Shown here in pieces: positions 1 to 14,615 of a stretch of 64,000 bases of DNA. The stretch is taken from positions 8,683,198 to 8,747,197 of the forward strand of contig NC_079434.1 of the NCBI RefSeq assembly GCF_026213295.1. The letters run 5' to 3'. The position numbers and the translations under genes are program-made. The stretch comes from Gadus chalcogrammus. Its lineage: Eukaryota; Chordata; Actinopteri; Gadiformes; Gadidae. Every line of letters begins with the position of its first letter. Position 1 is the stretch's first letter. The notes below the pieces were generated by a model. It saw nothing but the letters and a program-made list of their open reading frames with translations, searched no databases and was not told the origin of the DNA.

Positions 1-184
1 TCCTCTTCGTGGTCAGTGTTCAACGGCACTGAGAATTGCGTAGTTGTTCCGGGTTGTGTGAGGACACTGTTTGCTTGTGTGTGCGTGTGTGCGTTTGTTT
101 TGAATGTACGTGGGAGAATGAGTGTGAATAACTGCTCCAAGCTGTGGCACGAATGCCTCAATGTTGAGCAGCAGGCGTGCAGTG
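1..184. other. non-coding, partly GT-rich
   Basis: No gene seen. A short interrupted GT-rich stretch lies near 72-104; the remainder looks single-copy and leads into the first CA array. Confidence 0.5.
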
Positions 185-197
185 CACACACACACGC

Positions 198-282
<85 letters not shown>
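185..282. repeat. (CA)n microsatellite
   Basis: About 49 CA units with two early CG interruptions (near 195 and 201), then uninterrupted to 282. The His-Thr and Cys-Val open frames across it are repeat translations, not genes. Confidence 0.97.
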
Positions 283-284
<2 letters not shown>

Positions 285-740
285 TTAATTCATCCCAAAA
301 CACCAGCATGCAAACCTTCATACACACAGACATACACATACAGTCCCCCCCTCCCCCGCCCCCCCACACCCGGATTGATCCGAGCCGTCACAGCGGACAT
401 GATAGATCCTCGCCCTCATCAAATAAATCAGGGGGCGGCAACAGCCCCCATCTCCTCCTCCTGTCCACTGGTCTGTATTCACTCTACCCCCCCCCTCTCT
501 CTCTCTCTCTCTCTTGTTCTTCCCTACACTTGTTTATTTCTATCATTCGCTTTCCTGCTGATCCTGCGAATCGGTGCGATGGTCGGTTAACCCCGGCCAG
601 GGCACACGGTGTGACGGCCACCGTGTGAATCACCTCCAGCTGAGTATAGATGGGCCGGGGCAGGCGGCAGCGAGGTGTCAGGGAGCTGCTGGTGTAACTT
701 CCACTGTCAACCGAGCACACTCTCAAACTTCAGCTGAACG
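283..740. other. pyrimidine-rich non-coding, with hairpin
   Basis: Contains a C-rich tract (344-367), a CT run (495-514) and a perfect 9-bp inverted repeat (603-611 with 619-627, 7-nt loop). No gene is visible. The hairpin could fold as DNA or RNA, but nothing links it to a known RNA. Confidence 0.5.
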
Positions 741-1560
741 CTTAACTTGAAAAGAAAAAAAGAAGTTGCTAGTTTCTATTCCTCCCGAGGTAATCAAGTC
801 TTTGTAAATGAGACTGAGTCTTCTGCTTCTGACACATGCTTTTGCTCTATTTGGTTGTAATTAATTGACTATTAGGAATTTGGGGGGTTTGCTTAAGTTA
901 TTCAAATGAAAGCAAACCCTTGTCACACAGTCTGAGCCTCTCGCAGATGAAAGTTGATCTAATATCCTCAAATTTTAAATGAAATAGCCAGACCGCTAAA
1001 GGTGTGCCACGGCTGTCATTAGAACTGGCAGATTTCAGGAGATCTCTTGTTTGAAAACAAGTCTTTTGAATAAAACAGCCGTTTGGATTTAGTGTTAAAG
1101 GGTAGAGCTCTGGCATAATGTGTTGGCTCCGCAGCTGACAGGCTTATAAAGGGAACTCATTTCGGTTTGATTACTTCCCCGGTCTTGTTTCAGAGCTGGG
1201 TTCTTTTATTTAAATCAAGAGACCTGAATTGATTTCGATTTTTTATTCTCTCTCGCGTTTGTTCTGTACAGAGTAAAAGGTCCTCAAAATGGTTGACTGT
1301 AAGAAGCAACCATGGTTGCTAAGCAACTACAATAAACACAATAATATTGTCTTTGTTATTGTTCAAGCCTTTAATCGCTATTTGCACAATGGCATATCTT
1401 TTTGCCACAAATTTTGTAAAATAATGTTTGTATGAAGTAAACATGGATGTTGTTGCTAAAATTGCGACAATTGTGATCGATCTTGTCTTCACATGCACAG
1501 GAATGTTCAAATGTACCCTAACCCTACTTCAAATGAAATGTGTTATCATCAAATGTAATC
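741..1560. other. single-copy block, CNE-like (890-1260)
   Basis: Free of simple repeats. The 890-1260 part carries TAAT-type and ATTTAAAT-type cores and moderate GC, as teleost conserved non-coding elements often do. No open frame with codon-like structure. Conservation is inferred from appearance only. Confidence 0.3.
1305..1327. promoter_or_regulatory. overlapping RFX/X-box-like palindromes
   Basis: A perfect 16-bp palindrome (1305-1320, core CCATGG) overlaps an inverted repeat GTTGC-TAA-GCAAC (1315-1327). Both fit the RFX X-box pattern GTNRCC(N)RGYAAC. RFX factors drive ciliary genes and act in enhancers. Seen: the palindromes. Inferred: binding. Confidence 0.4.
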
Positions 1561-3154
1561 AAATGTTATCTTCAGGTTGCTGGGCCTAAATGGCACTCTT
1601 ACACTGCCGCATAATTTCCTTTCCCCCCAAAAAACGATTTCGTCATTTTGCCCAAACAATTTCCAACCACAGAAAAAAGGTTGTTCTATTGTAAAGCACA
1701 TGTTTTAAAGAAAACACGTTTGACAAAAAAATAAGACACATTTCCCAGACCACTCTCTTTGTCCCACGCTATGTAAATGAAAAGGCTGTTCTTTTGCAAA
1801 AAAAACAAAACCCAGAATGATTGCTTCACGGGCACATTCCATTCCACAGACACGATTTCTCAGAGTGATCTCCACAGAGCAGATGAAAGCGACCGAACCT
1901 ATCCAATTTTTATTTGAGATCCACCCTCTCCATTCTTGTCAGCCGCTGAGGCAGCCCAGTGGCAGCAGGGGGACCCGACCCAACCTCGTCTGGCCGGTCT
2001 TTGAGGAGCGGAGCACTCAAAGGTTACGCTGAGGCTATTGTGTGTCTGTGTGTGTGTGGGGGTTTGAAAGCCGTGACGCTAGCAACGCAATGCAAGCTAC
2101 TTGTCATGCTCGAACTGCTGTCGACTTACGCTCCCGCTACCAACCTGACAACTTCTCAGCGCGCGGCTCCGTGAGCAGTAGCGATGTGTCACATGTGAAC
2201 TATGAGCCGTATGATCATCCTTCATCCTTTATTCACCTGGCGGCCATCTTGTGGGATTCTGCATTCAGCGTCTTTGGTGGCCGAGTCTGATGCCCATGGA
2301 CTTTTTATGTTCAATTTGCTCGCGGCTATACAAGATTCTAGTCTGATAGTGCCTGCTGGGGATTGGACCGGCAGCATTCAACCCACACCCGCTCAGAGCT
2401 CTGAAATGCATGTTGCATGCCTCAACTTCCGATTTACTATTCTATTATTCATTACTATTGAGTAATTTATCACTTTGAGCCGAGACAAGTTCCCTGCCAC
2501 CAAAATCCATCGAAACACAGGTTTTCAGTGCATTTTTACATTCTGAGTGGATCATCAGGCAGCGTCAGAAAAAAGTAGAAACATATGAGCTGTCTACTCT
2601 GATGCATACTTATGTGGCAAGCTCTTTCCCTTTAACTCTCTGGTTTGTACATGTCTAAATCACAATACACATATCCTTATCAACTCTTTAGCGATTTCCT
2701 CATCACGTTACATTTGACGGTGAAAGGTATCTAGATTGTAAAATGAAAAGTGACGCAAAGGAGTAAAAAATTGTTTCCATCACTAGTATCATTCAGCGTT
2801 AGCATCGCAATAAGTGTTAGGATCACGTTAAGTAGTAGGCCTACCATTGCTGCGCGATCTTAAAATTAAGTAATTAACAATTAGTTAATATGACCTCAAT
2901 GAATTACATGGCGAATATCATGTTCATGCACGTTCTTGTAACCAATACCAAAGCAGACGTGAGTTAAACCGGTGATTTCTTACAGTCAGCTACACTGCCA
3001 AACTGACATCCCCACCCAGCATTTAATTTAGCCTTCCTCACATTTTAAGTTGAGAAAAAAATTTAGATTATTATTACATCTAAATCCAAAGAGAGCCTTG
3101 AGGTAGTATTTGAGCAAAAACAATTGGAAATACAGTCAATGGCAAGGACCATTA
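1561..3154. other. non-coding, mostly AT-rich single-copy
   Basis: No gene or transposon recognised. Small motifs: a CTCF-like core (1960-1976, GGCAGCAGGGGGAC) and a 10-bp E-box palindrome TCACATGTGA (2189-2198). From about 2470 on it is plain AT-rich sequence. Confidence 0.45.
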
Positions 3155-3290
3155 AGTAGCAGATAAGGGTTAGGGGCATGTTGCTCAAGGATGCCTAGAG
3201 GTATGAATACATTGGGGTTCAAACCGAAAACCTTTGGGCTTGGAGCCAAATACCCTAACGACCTCCCCGACATCCCATTCCAGAACCTAC
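3155..3290 (-). mobile_element. tRNA-derived SINE, partial
   Basis: On the minus strand it has a B-box-like GGTTTGAACCCC followed by the family body (CCTTGAGCAACATGCCCCTAA, CTTATCTGCTACTTAATG). The same body order occurs in the copies near 36.8, 39.4 and 30.9 kb. The 3' tail is missing. Confidence 0.75.
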
Positions 3291-3502
3291 CTCTTTCTAC
3301 TCTAAGCTAAGCTCATTTCAGCAGAAAATTGGCTATTCTCTCAACCCCCCCGAGTTTCGGTCTGTCTGTCGTTTTTTTTTCTCCTTCCCTTCAGTGTTAC
3401 TCCGCCTCCCAGAATGCATTGCTTAATGGAACACCTGCGGCCCTGACTCAATTAGCCACAGTGAAAATTAGAGACATCTCTCAAGACCTGCAGTGTAATG
3501 TA
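3291..3502. other. short non-coding stretch
   Basis: Pyrimidine-rich then single-copy sequence between a SINE and a GA array. Nothing recognised. Confidence 0.4.
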
Positions 3503-3561
3503 AAGAGAGAGAGGGAGAGAGAGAGGAGAGAGAGAGAGAGAGGGGGGAGAGAGAGAGAGGG

Positions 3562-3615
<54 letters not shown>

Positions 3616-3676
3616 GAGGGGGAGGGGGAGGGAGAGGGAGAGGGGGGAGGGGGAGAGGGGGAGAGGGTTGAGAGAG
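3503..3676. repeat. (GA)n / GGGA-rich polypurine tract
   Basis: GA dinucleotides interrupted by G-runs. The distal half (about 3612-3664) has many runs of 3-6 G separated by one to three bases, a strong G-quadruplex pattern. The Arg-Glu and Ser-Leu frames are repeat translations. Confidence 0.95.
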
Positions 3677-4481
3677 TGGGCGAGCGAATCCCGTGTGCAT
3701 CAGAGCGTTCAAGACGACCGACCGCTGCGTACAAGCGGAATCGTAATTGTCCAAGAGGAGTGGAGACGAGGAGGGGGGAGGGGCGGAGGGAAGGCAGGGA
3801 AGGCAGGGTTTGACAACAACAGGTTTTTAATTGCTTTCTGAAGACGAGGTATGGGCGCACACTGTTGAATCGAAACAAGGCCCGAACACACAGGCCAACG
3901 CAGCGGAACACGGCACACAGCAAACATATCAATCCCGTCCTTACGTCCTAATTCGTGTAGATTGCCGGGAATGGCGGTAGCGGCAGAACTGTGTGTGAGA
4001 TGTATCATCACGGCCATAATGAGAGGCCCACCGGGCTGATGTTTGTTGATGCGAAGGGCTCGCTGCCGCGCAACACAGCGCGGCGCGGCTTCACTTCCTG
4101 CGGTTTTGTTTCCCGTCTACTTTAAGACGGTTAGCCTGGCAGGCAACATCTGTTCCGAAGGCGGATGTTACAGGGCCTAAATGGAGCCAGCGGCCGCAGC
4201 CGGGTGAAGACGGGGAATGAGGAGTGATGTATTATTCACAGGGCAGATCCCGGGCTCGGGAAATGGGTAGTGTGGTGTAAGACGCTCGCAGGAAAAGGCA
4301 CCGGTGTTGGTGTGTTGTTGAGACCGTCACTGTCCCTTTAAATTTGGGTTGAAGTTTACTTTCAGTTTTGTTTTCAGTCCTCTCACGCGTGTCCCGTGGT
4401 CGCTGTGGCTGCAGACCGATCAGAGCGGATGCAAGTGCAATGCAGAGGTGTTGGCCGTCCGTTGTTAATGCTAGATCACAG
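3677..4481. other. CpG-rich non-coding block
   Basis: CpG density is visibly higher than in the surroundings, especially 4050-4210 (GCGCGGCGCGG-type sequence, GCGGCCGC nearby). A donor-like AG|GTATGG lies at 3848. It could be a small CpG island or an enhancer. No coding frame is convincing. Confidence 0.35.
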
Positions 4482-7170
<2,689 letters not shown>

Positions 7171-7226
7171 GGGAGAGAGAGAGAGAGAGAGAGGGGGAGA
7201 GAGGGAGGGAGGGAGGGAGGGAGGGG
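7171..7226. repeat. (GA)n/(GGGA)n tract
   Basis: GA dinucleotides passing into GGGA tetranucleotides, directly upstream of a SINE. Confidence 0.9.
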
Positions 7227-7239
7227 ATGGATAGAGGGG

Positions 7240-7403
7240 GAGAGCGTATGGTTGGATGTTCGACTCCTAGTCAAACGGTAATGGATTCGATCACCAATGT
7301 CCACGACCGACTGACATCCTTGAGTATGATGCCAATGACCCCTCCCTGCTCCCCAGCAACATGCATCTGAAAGTTAATTTGGATCAAAGCATCTGCTAAA
7401 TGA
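7240..7403 (+). mobile_element. tRNA-derived SINE
   Basis: A tRNA-like head with a B-box-like ATGGATTCGATCAC, a body with CCTTGAGTATGATGCC and CCTCCCTGCTCC, and the tail TTTGGATCAAAGCATCTGCTAAATGA that matches the usual teleost SINE end. Diverged but almost full length. Confidence 0.75.
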
Positions 7404-7488
7404 TTCTCGGACCGGCCGCGTTGGCACGCCATCACAGGGCAAAGCCTGGCGGTAAGGCAATGGGATCATTTGATTTAACTGCTGCTAC

Positions 7489-7532
<44 letters not shown>

Positions 7533-7610
7533 CGTTTTTATCTGTGTGCACGTGTGTGTGTGAGTGTGTGTGTATACGTGTGAGTGTCTGTGCATGCGTG
7601 TGAGAGTGTG
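7489..7610. repeat. (GT)n microsatellite with imperfect extension
   Basis: Pure GT about 7489-7530, then interrupted GT-rich sequence (GTGAGTGT, GTGCATGC). Confidence 0.92.
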
Positions 7611-8189
7611 CATGATTATTGTTAACCTTGGCCTCAACGCTGCATTTGAAATATTATTTCTCCACTACGGCCACTGCTGCAGTATCGCCATGCTTACATT
7701 TTTTCCAACCATATTTAAAACTAATTATGTTTTTTAATTGGCTGTGTGTTGTGTCTCTGCTGGGCTTTATCGAGGTCGGAAGAAGGGAGGTTGGGGGGGG
7801 GTTGTCCCTGCAGTGCGGATGCAGTTCAAAGCCCAACCTCATACACACAAAGGTGTCCGAGCATCACTGTCTGCTTGCGAGGGACACTGCCTTCCCTATT
7901 CGAAAGAACAAGCCCAGCGCAGCGTTCCCCTTGTTGTCTGCTGCGGTAGTCAGCCGTGGAATGGCCAAAAGCGACAATGTTCTTTTTCCAAAGTATTGTC
8001 TGTCCAGCGAACAGCAGGTCGAGATGGACAGCTTACTTTCGGCGGTAAATAGTTCCATTGTTTATCCAGAAAGAGCCTATCACAAGCGATGGTAGAGCTA
8101 TGCCAGTGGCTTTGCTCAGCAGGAATCAAACATTTCACATCACAGTCTTTGGAAATCAGGGAGGGCAGGAGATGACACCAAACTAGTCG
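7611..8189. other. non-coding, nothing recognised
   Basis: Mixed composition with a G-rich stretch near 7785-7802. Overlapping open frames of 60-158 codons occur in three frames and both strands and resemble no protein I know, so they are taken as chance. Confidence 0.45.
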
Positions 8190-8345
8190 TGAAAAGTATG
8201 GGCTGGGTTCGAAATCCCTAATGACCACAGCCATCTACCTGATGGCATCCCTGATGAGGAGGCCAACACCCGCACACTTGGACAGATTTGTGAGAAATCA
8301 CAAAGTCGGTTTGGATAGGCGTCTGCTAAAAGTGGATTGAATAAA
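8190..8345 (+). mobile_element. tRNA-derived SINE, diverged
   Basis: Starts with GGGTTCGAAATCCC (B-box-like) and ends with TTTGGATAGGCGTCTGCTAAAAG, the SINE tail. The body is more diverged than in other copies. Confidence 0.65.
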
Positions 8346-9699
8346 TTGATACCCAGGATCACCGTTTGTGATCCCAGACACCAAATCAGAGGGCCGGTCA
8401 CAGTTTTCATTAGCGGTGTCTGCACCCTGCCTTTGTGAACACGCCCCTATCTGACACAGACACCCGCTGTGGGGAATATCTCTGTTTCAAGGGCCTCCTC
8501 ATCAGCCATATGCACTCTGGAATTGAAACCTGATTGGTTTTGTTGTTGTTGTTGTTGTCCCACAAACGGTTAAGGCTCTTGGCTAATCTATAGGTTTGTT
8601 TTCCACCTTTGTTTTGCCATCTCGTTCAGGAGTAAAGCGGAGCGGGCCGCTGAGTTTTCCCACGGAGACATGCGTCTGGGCAGCGGGGGTGATTCAATTA
8701 CCCTCTGTCAGACAGCGGTGGCGTCGCCGTGTCTCGCCGCCGCCGCGTCCTGACTGAGGGACACGGGGCCCTTGTACCAGGACTCTGCGATGGCTCAATT
8801 GACTAACAACTCGGTGGCAAATAAACTTGCCTTTCAGCAAGAAAAACTCTAGGATTGTTTACCTCTTTGGCCGATAGCAACGTCCTGAGTTGTCAGTTTG
8901 TTGTTTGCATGTTATTTCTTTTTTTGGTTTGCTAAAACTAATCATTAGCATTAGTTTATTGATCATTTTTCCCATACTATGAACGGCCTTCTCCAAATGC
9001 TGCTTGAATCTTGATCGCTTTTAGCGTTAACTGTTATATCCTTTGAGCATGTAAGCCTGTTAGCTTGCCGTTTGTTTAGCAGAACAATTGGCTATATCTA
9101 TTAGATCCTTTACATTTTATTGGGAGGTCTCTGATCTCCAATCTAATGTTAAGCCACACCCACTAACAACACCCCCAAAGTAAGCACGGCCAGTGAATCA
9201 ATCGGCGAGAAGCAGTAAAACAATCTTGTACTAAACTCCTCTACAAGCCGACGCTGTTGCTTCACTGCTTGTAAAGCTGTCAAATCAAACACACCGTAAA
9301 CGCCTCGCTCGCGTGTACTGGCTCAAAGTGAAACAATCGCTGGATTGGTTCGCGTCTCCCAGTGCGCATGACCGCATTGATTTCTCATGGCGAAACGTAG
9401 CATGAGCTCTAACCAACAAGCCAGCTGAGGGGAGTGGGGGATACAAAGGCCAGAACACCAGCAAAGAACATCTGTACACCGATGGGCTGAATCTCATTAA
9501 CCTAAATGCTACAGGTGTAACAAACGGCTCTGAGCAGCTGCAGCTAATTCCCTTGGAGGGATTCTCATCCTCTGATATCTGACTTAGGATGTCAGACATG
9601 TTAAGGCAATCCAGAAGACAGGGAAAGATAAGGGGAAGACAGACCGGCATGATGGAGGCAAGCTGAGGTAGGAGGGTGTAGTAGCAATATGGTATTCCA
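8346..9699. other. non-coding; (TTG)n and CNE-like block
   Basis: A (TTG)6 run sits at 8540-8558. 8590-8900 is GC-richer with GATTCAATTACC and GCCGCCGCCGC stretches and may be a conserved element. 8900-9699 is ordinary mixed sequence. A minus-strand frame of 121 codons (9285-9650) is not recognisable. Confidence 0.3.
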
Positions 9700-9815
9700 C
9701 TCCAATCCCAGAGTAAATGCTCCTAATCCCTACCACCTCCTTGATGACCTGTGTCTGACCTCACAGGAAGTCCCTTTGGATGAGAAGCCTCTGCTGAAAG
9801 ACCAAGCAGTAAATA
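9700..9815 (+). mobile_element. SINE 3' fragment
   Basis: Contains CTCCTAATCCCTACCACCTCC, TTGATGACCTGTGTCTGA, then CCTTTGGATGAGAAGCCTCTGCTGAAAGA: the body and tail of the local SINE family. The tRNA-like head is not evident. Confidence 0.65.
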
Positions 9816-9845
9816 GCGTCTCCCCTGCTCCGGCTGTTTGGTTAT

Positions 9846-11290
9846 GTTATACTCAGTGGTGGACGAAGTACTCGAACGAACGTACTTGAGTAAAAGTTGA
9901 GATACCTAGTGTAAAATATTACCCCAGTAAAAGTGGAAGTACTCCCTTTAAACGTCGACTTGAGTAAAAGTATAAAAGTACTTGGCTTCAGTATCAAAAG
10001 TAAAAGTAATTTAGTGTAATGTTGTTCCAATGTCTTGCTATGTCCTTTATACACTGAGTCAAATAATTGAAGGTTAAAAAAAACACTATCAACACTCTAA
10101 ATACAGTGTTTTTCTATTTGTGATATCTGATACTGATATCATTTGAAACTAGAAAATCTATTCACCGCAGAAAATGTGGTGAGTTCTGTAGTGCAAACTG
10201 AGGTTGAAAATATGTTTTAGTAAATCCACATAGATGTAAAGAAATGTTAAATGGTGCGCCTAAACATGAACAAATCTCCTTACGACTGGTGCAGAGGTTT
10301 GAGTGACAGATCTGATGGGCCTCTCTCGCCCCTAATTCCGATTGGACAGGCAAGCATTGTTTTTAGCATTTAGATTCTACCGGGAGTACACCTGGATATG
10401 TAGAAAGCACCTAGCCTCTAGCCATATAAACGGGGGTCCCCACAGACAAACGCACAACAATCAAGCATATTTCCAATCAATTAATAATTTGAACGTATAA
10501 TGTAACCGTTTAAGCTTGACATGGTGTTTCTAGGTTGAATATTGACGTTGTTTAGGCTCTGCGACGTCCGCAATGGTTAAGGCCGATTTAGGGTCGTTTT
10601 AGACGCAGAGACGTAAGCACGTAATTGACACAAGGGACTTGTTTTAGACAAGTTTTGATTTACGGTTCCTTTAAGATTCCTTAAGGATTGCGCGTGTTGC
10701 AAGGGGATTCTCCGCCAGAACAGTAGGGGGAGCAACGAACGAATCTGTGGGCGTGGAAGTGGAAATCGCTGGCTTGTTTATATTTATAATTATCATAATT
10801 CGTTCTTGTGTTTTCTTCTTCTCCTTCTTCAAAATTCTTCATTCGCTTCTGTCACAGCCTTTTAAAAATGGCTCTATTATGCTGTAAAACCGGAAATGTG
10901 AGACTCCTGAAAGGATGTGGTTAGCTGGCCAATCACAGTCTTGCTGCGTAGGGCCGTAGTGTTTTAGTCGCATAGTCAGGAATTTTGGCAGACGCACTTA
11001 AGCACGTAAGGGGGGATATTTTACCGCGCAAGGGGGGGTTATGTATCTTACGTGCTTACGCGTTACGTCTAAAACAGAGCATATATCGGCCTTAAGCTGT
11101 GTCTATGTTCACGCATGCATGTCGGGGAAAGGACAGTTGAAGGTTTTTGGAATGTAGTGGAGTAAAAACTATGATTTCCCCCTACGAAATGTAGTTGAGT
11201 AAAAGAATAAAGCCTCACAAAATAATGATACTCAAGTAAAGTACAGATACGCTAAAAAGTTACTTAAGTACAGTAACAGTTGGTTATACT
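9846..11290 (+). mobile_element. hAT-like non-autonomous transposon
   Basis: Flanked by an exact 8-bp duplication GTTATACT (9846-9853 and 11283-11290), the hAT hallmark. The element proper (9854-11282) begins CAGTGGTGG, and both ends are full of TACTTGAGTA/TACTCAAGTA motifs typical of a common teleost hAT-type family. No transposase frame. The terminal inverted repeats are weak at the outermost bases. A second element is nested inside. Confidence 0.8.
10577..11095. mobile_element. nested TTAA-target MITE
   Basis: Bounded by TTAA at 10577-10580 and 11092-11095. The ends form imperfect inverted repeats of about 45 bp (TTAAGGCCGAT..., TTTTAGACG..., GTAAGCACGTAA on both sides). TTAA duplication points to a piggyBac- or Kolobok-type mobilising enzyme. 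It lies wholly inside the hAT-like element, so it inserted later. No coding capacity. Confidence 0.78.
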
Positions 11291-11826
11291 ACAGCCACTT
11301 ATACTACTAAACCAATCCTGGAATTATTTCATCATCTGATTTTTCATTTGCTAATCAATCAAAGGTGACTACATATTTACTTCAATATGGTACAATGAAA
11401 AAAAATATATTAACAGAGGACAGGGGCCAAAATAAAAAAATAAAATAAATGTATTAATATCAATAAAACGAAAGAGATAGGAATGTCATGAAGACAAAAT
11501 GAGAGAGAAAGAAAGAAAGAAGAAAGTATGAGATAAAGGAAATAAAGAAGTGCTCTGTTCAGTTGTACTCTTTCTTAAGAAACGACCAAAGGAGGATATA
11601 TGTTCATGGACGTCTTCGCGCCGTTTCTACCAATTTGTGTTAAACCCGGAGACCCAGAGATAAAACCAAACTGGCAAATTGGAAAAGACAGCGAAGGGTT
11701 CACAGTGTTAATGTACGAACATCTCATAAAGGATATGACATCATCTTACAGATGCCATAAAGTCACACCCGTGCACACATACACACACATTCTCAAACAC
11801 ACGCGCTTCTGAACACTAAAGTATGA

Positions 11827-11829
<3 letters not shown>
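11291..11829. other. AT-rich non-coding
   Basis: AT-rich with an A-tract near 11398 and a short GAAA-rich run at 11500-11527. No gene seen. Confidence 0.45.

Positions 11830-11898
<69 letters not shown>
11830..11898. repeat. (CA)n microsatellite
   Basis: About 31 pure units, then CGCACACAGG variants. Confidence 0.95.
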
Positions 11899-11900
<2 letters not shown>

Positions 11901-12354
11901 GCACACAGGCACACAGATTATTTCTTTCCACAAGTTTGCTTATCCTAGCAGTTTTCATCTTCCTCTATTGGATATTCCATAACTCAATTATAGCCAATAA
12001 CGGTGAGTCATGGAGACTTAGGCTAAAACTATATATTTTTAAATGACTTTGGAGCCCCAAGACGTAGACACGGGTCCGTGCAGAGTGTGCTTATTAAAGC
12101 TTTTAGCTCCATGCAAGTTATGGGAGCTTGTTCTCTGGTCCAGGCTTTTAATATACAAGCCACACAGAACGGCTCCCATCACTTAATTAGATCGCTTCAA
12201 ATTCTGCTGCAGAAACTGGACACAAACATGGACCCACGCACTCTTGTATGCAGGCATGCTGCACACACAGATATAGGCATATATAGCTCAAAGTCAAGTC
12301 CAAGCAGGGACACGCAATGCAATTTAATATCAAACCAATGCATTCTCTTCTAAG

Positions 12355-12355
<1 letters not shown>
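11899..12355. other. non-coding, nothing recognised
   Basis: Mixed single-copy sequence between CA arrays. Confidence 0.45.

Positions 12356-12442
<87 letters not shown>
12356..12442. repeat. (CA)n microsatellite, ~43 units
   Basis: Uninterrupted. Confidence 0.97.
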
Positions 12443-12444
<2 letters not shown>

Positions 12445-12686
12445 TAGGGAAACCCAGGCAAGTGCATAGACAGTACAGTGTGAACACACAGTTGCACACT
12501 GGCCGGGGCGAGCACACGCACAAACACACACAAACAATTATCTTTGAAATGCCAAATCCAGATGAAAGCTAAACTGTTCCCATCCTGGGAGTGTAAGTTG
12601 GACAGTTTGACAGTAGAGGGAGTCTATATGGAGCCTGCTTCTCCCTTTAGGTCCACTTAGATCAATAATGCACAACAGACTATAGG

Positions 12687-12813
<127 letters not shown>

Positions 12814-14375
12814 AAGTTTCAGCTCTCTGTTGCATCAGACCCAGAAATAGTCATTTGAACAGAATAGAGAGACTAGAGCTCTCTGATTGGTCCATTTGGA
12901 CTGCAGTGGGTCCATCAGTGTCTTATCAACTCAAGGTTTATTTGCAGCTGACTTTGTCACAATGCTATCAACCCAGTTAGGGACGTACTGTAGATAAAAC
13001 CTCTTGTCAATGTCTATCAAATGTCATGAATGATGACAGATTCGGCTGACAGAAGTTTCAAGAGCTGAGAGGGATGTTTTGAAGAGCCAGTGATCCTAAA
13101 CCTTTTCCTTCTCTTTTAAGCGGTAATATGTATTCAATGTTCGTCAACAAAATGATCTTTGCCATTTTATCACTTTGACTGAAATAGAAGAGTGATGTAG
13201 AAAAATAGGTTATAATCCTATGTTTCTGCCATTCTCCCCAAAACAGTATCTGAGCGTTCCACTCAGCTGTTTACGCAGGTGACATTGCATTGCGCACCTT
13301 TTCCTTTTCTAAGGCACACACACAAAAATAACGTCACCTGATCGGCCCTTTAAGGTCAGTATAACAAATCTTACATTTTGCGTAGCCTGATCCCGCAGGA
13401 CGTTAGTGTTGGTGGTCTTCTACTAGGTGGGAGTGTGCAACATACATTTGGCATCTCATCGCAGCATTCATGTTGGTCTGGAGAAATACCCAGAAGTATC
13501 CACGATACCTACGAGAGCACTGTTCAGAAGAGTTGAGGGGCATTGATCTGTGATATTATCAGTGGGGGGAAGGAGGAATCAGGGGAGGGGTCGTATATTT
13601 GTAATTTTGATACTCCCCTCGTGAAACATCGATAGAAATATTTCCAAATGGTTTTCAAAGGAATACATGAAAGCTCATTCCATTTTTTACTAAAGCCTTT
13701 ATCTAAAATAAGCCCCATTGTGAGTACCAGTCGTTCCCTTCCCGTAGCTGTCCTGCTCATCCATAGCCTCTGCCCTGTGGGCTGATTCTTGAGCTAGTGG
13801 AGCTAATGGCTCAAACAGGTGTGGGTGTGGACCGACTCCGCCCTGTCTTTCAGGCCCGGGTGAAGGCACTTGCGGGGGGTGAGAAATCCTCCACAGTCAA
13901 GTCTCTGTGTGGCTCCCCCTGACGTTGCTCATTATTGGACCGCTGATATGATTTTGCTCAACTCAACGAGAGGGCTACAGGCTAGCTAAGTAAAGTTGCT
14001 AAAAGAACAACTGTCACAGAGTTTCCCTGGGCTGTGACGTTTGGGATAACAACTCAGTCCCAATGAAACCCCTCGCCCCTCGCTCCAGCGAATGATTGAT
14101 CTCAAAGCCCCAAACAAAAAAAAGCAATTTTCCAGTGTTCTAATTCCAAATTGGCTCTCTCAATTTGGTGGATTATTCTGATCTGAGCTGTCAGAAAAAA
14201 CGACAAAAGTATTCTTTTGATAATGTGAAAAATGAAAGAAAAAAGCAAATATTTGCATTTACGAAGCTCTAAGCAACAATGTTGTCTTGACAAATGGGAT
14301 TTATGCATTTTTTAAAATAACCTTTCCGTTGATTAACTGATTGATTCATTTCCTAGTTGTTTCAGCCCAAACCCA
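12814..14375. other. single-copy non-coding, CNE-like at 13980-14335
   Basis: 12814-13980 is ordinary sequence. 13980-14335 is repeat-free and holds two TGATTGAT HOX-PBX-type sites (near 14093 and 14339), TGTCAGAAAAAACGACA and several CAATTT elements. Possible developmental enhancer; conservation untested. Confidence 0.3.
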
Positions 14376-14520
14376 CGCACACATTGACACGCGCACAGCA
14401 CAGACGCACACACAGACACACAAATACACACTAACATGCACATACAAAGACACACATACACGCCCACAAACATACACTCAGACACACGTACACAGACAAA
14501 CACACACACACATACACACA
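14376..14520. repeat. interrupted (CA)n
   Basis: CA-rich with many GACACA and CATACA interruptions, so an old degenerate array. Confidence 0.85.
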
Positions 14521-14615
14521 CTTTTTATTATTTCGATGACCATAATGACAACCGCAGGTCATGAGGCTTACAGAGTAAAGGGTATTGGTATAGAAAACAC
14601 CCACAAACAGGCAGA
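14521..14615 (+). repeat. dispersed repeat copy A, CA-array-linked
   Basis: About 90 bp closely matching the reverse complement of 35076-35162: shared ATAATGACAAC.GCAGG.CATGAG and the long shared block TATTGGTATAGAAAACACCC. Both copies sit between CA-rich arrays. Family unknown to me; possibly a fragment of a retroelement. Confidence 0.7.

Noticed and set aside
8120..8130. Bacterial-type promoters or ribosome binding sites
   Set aside because: Not meaningful in this vertebrate sequence.
10715..10735. CTCF-like site CAGTAGGGGGAGC inside the nested element
   Set aside because: One good core match, but it lies in a transposon and many similar G-rich cores exist here; not enough to call a site.
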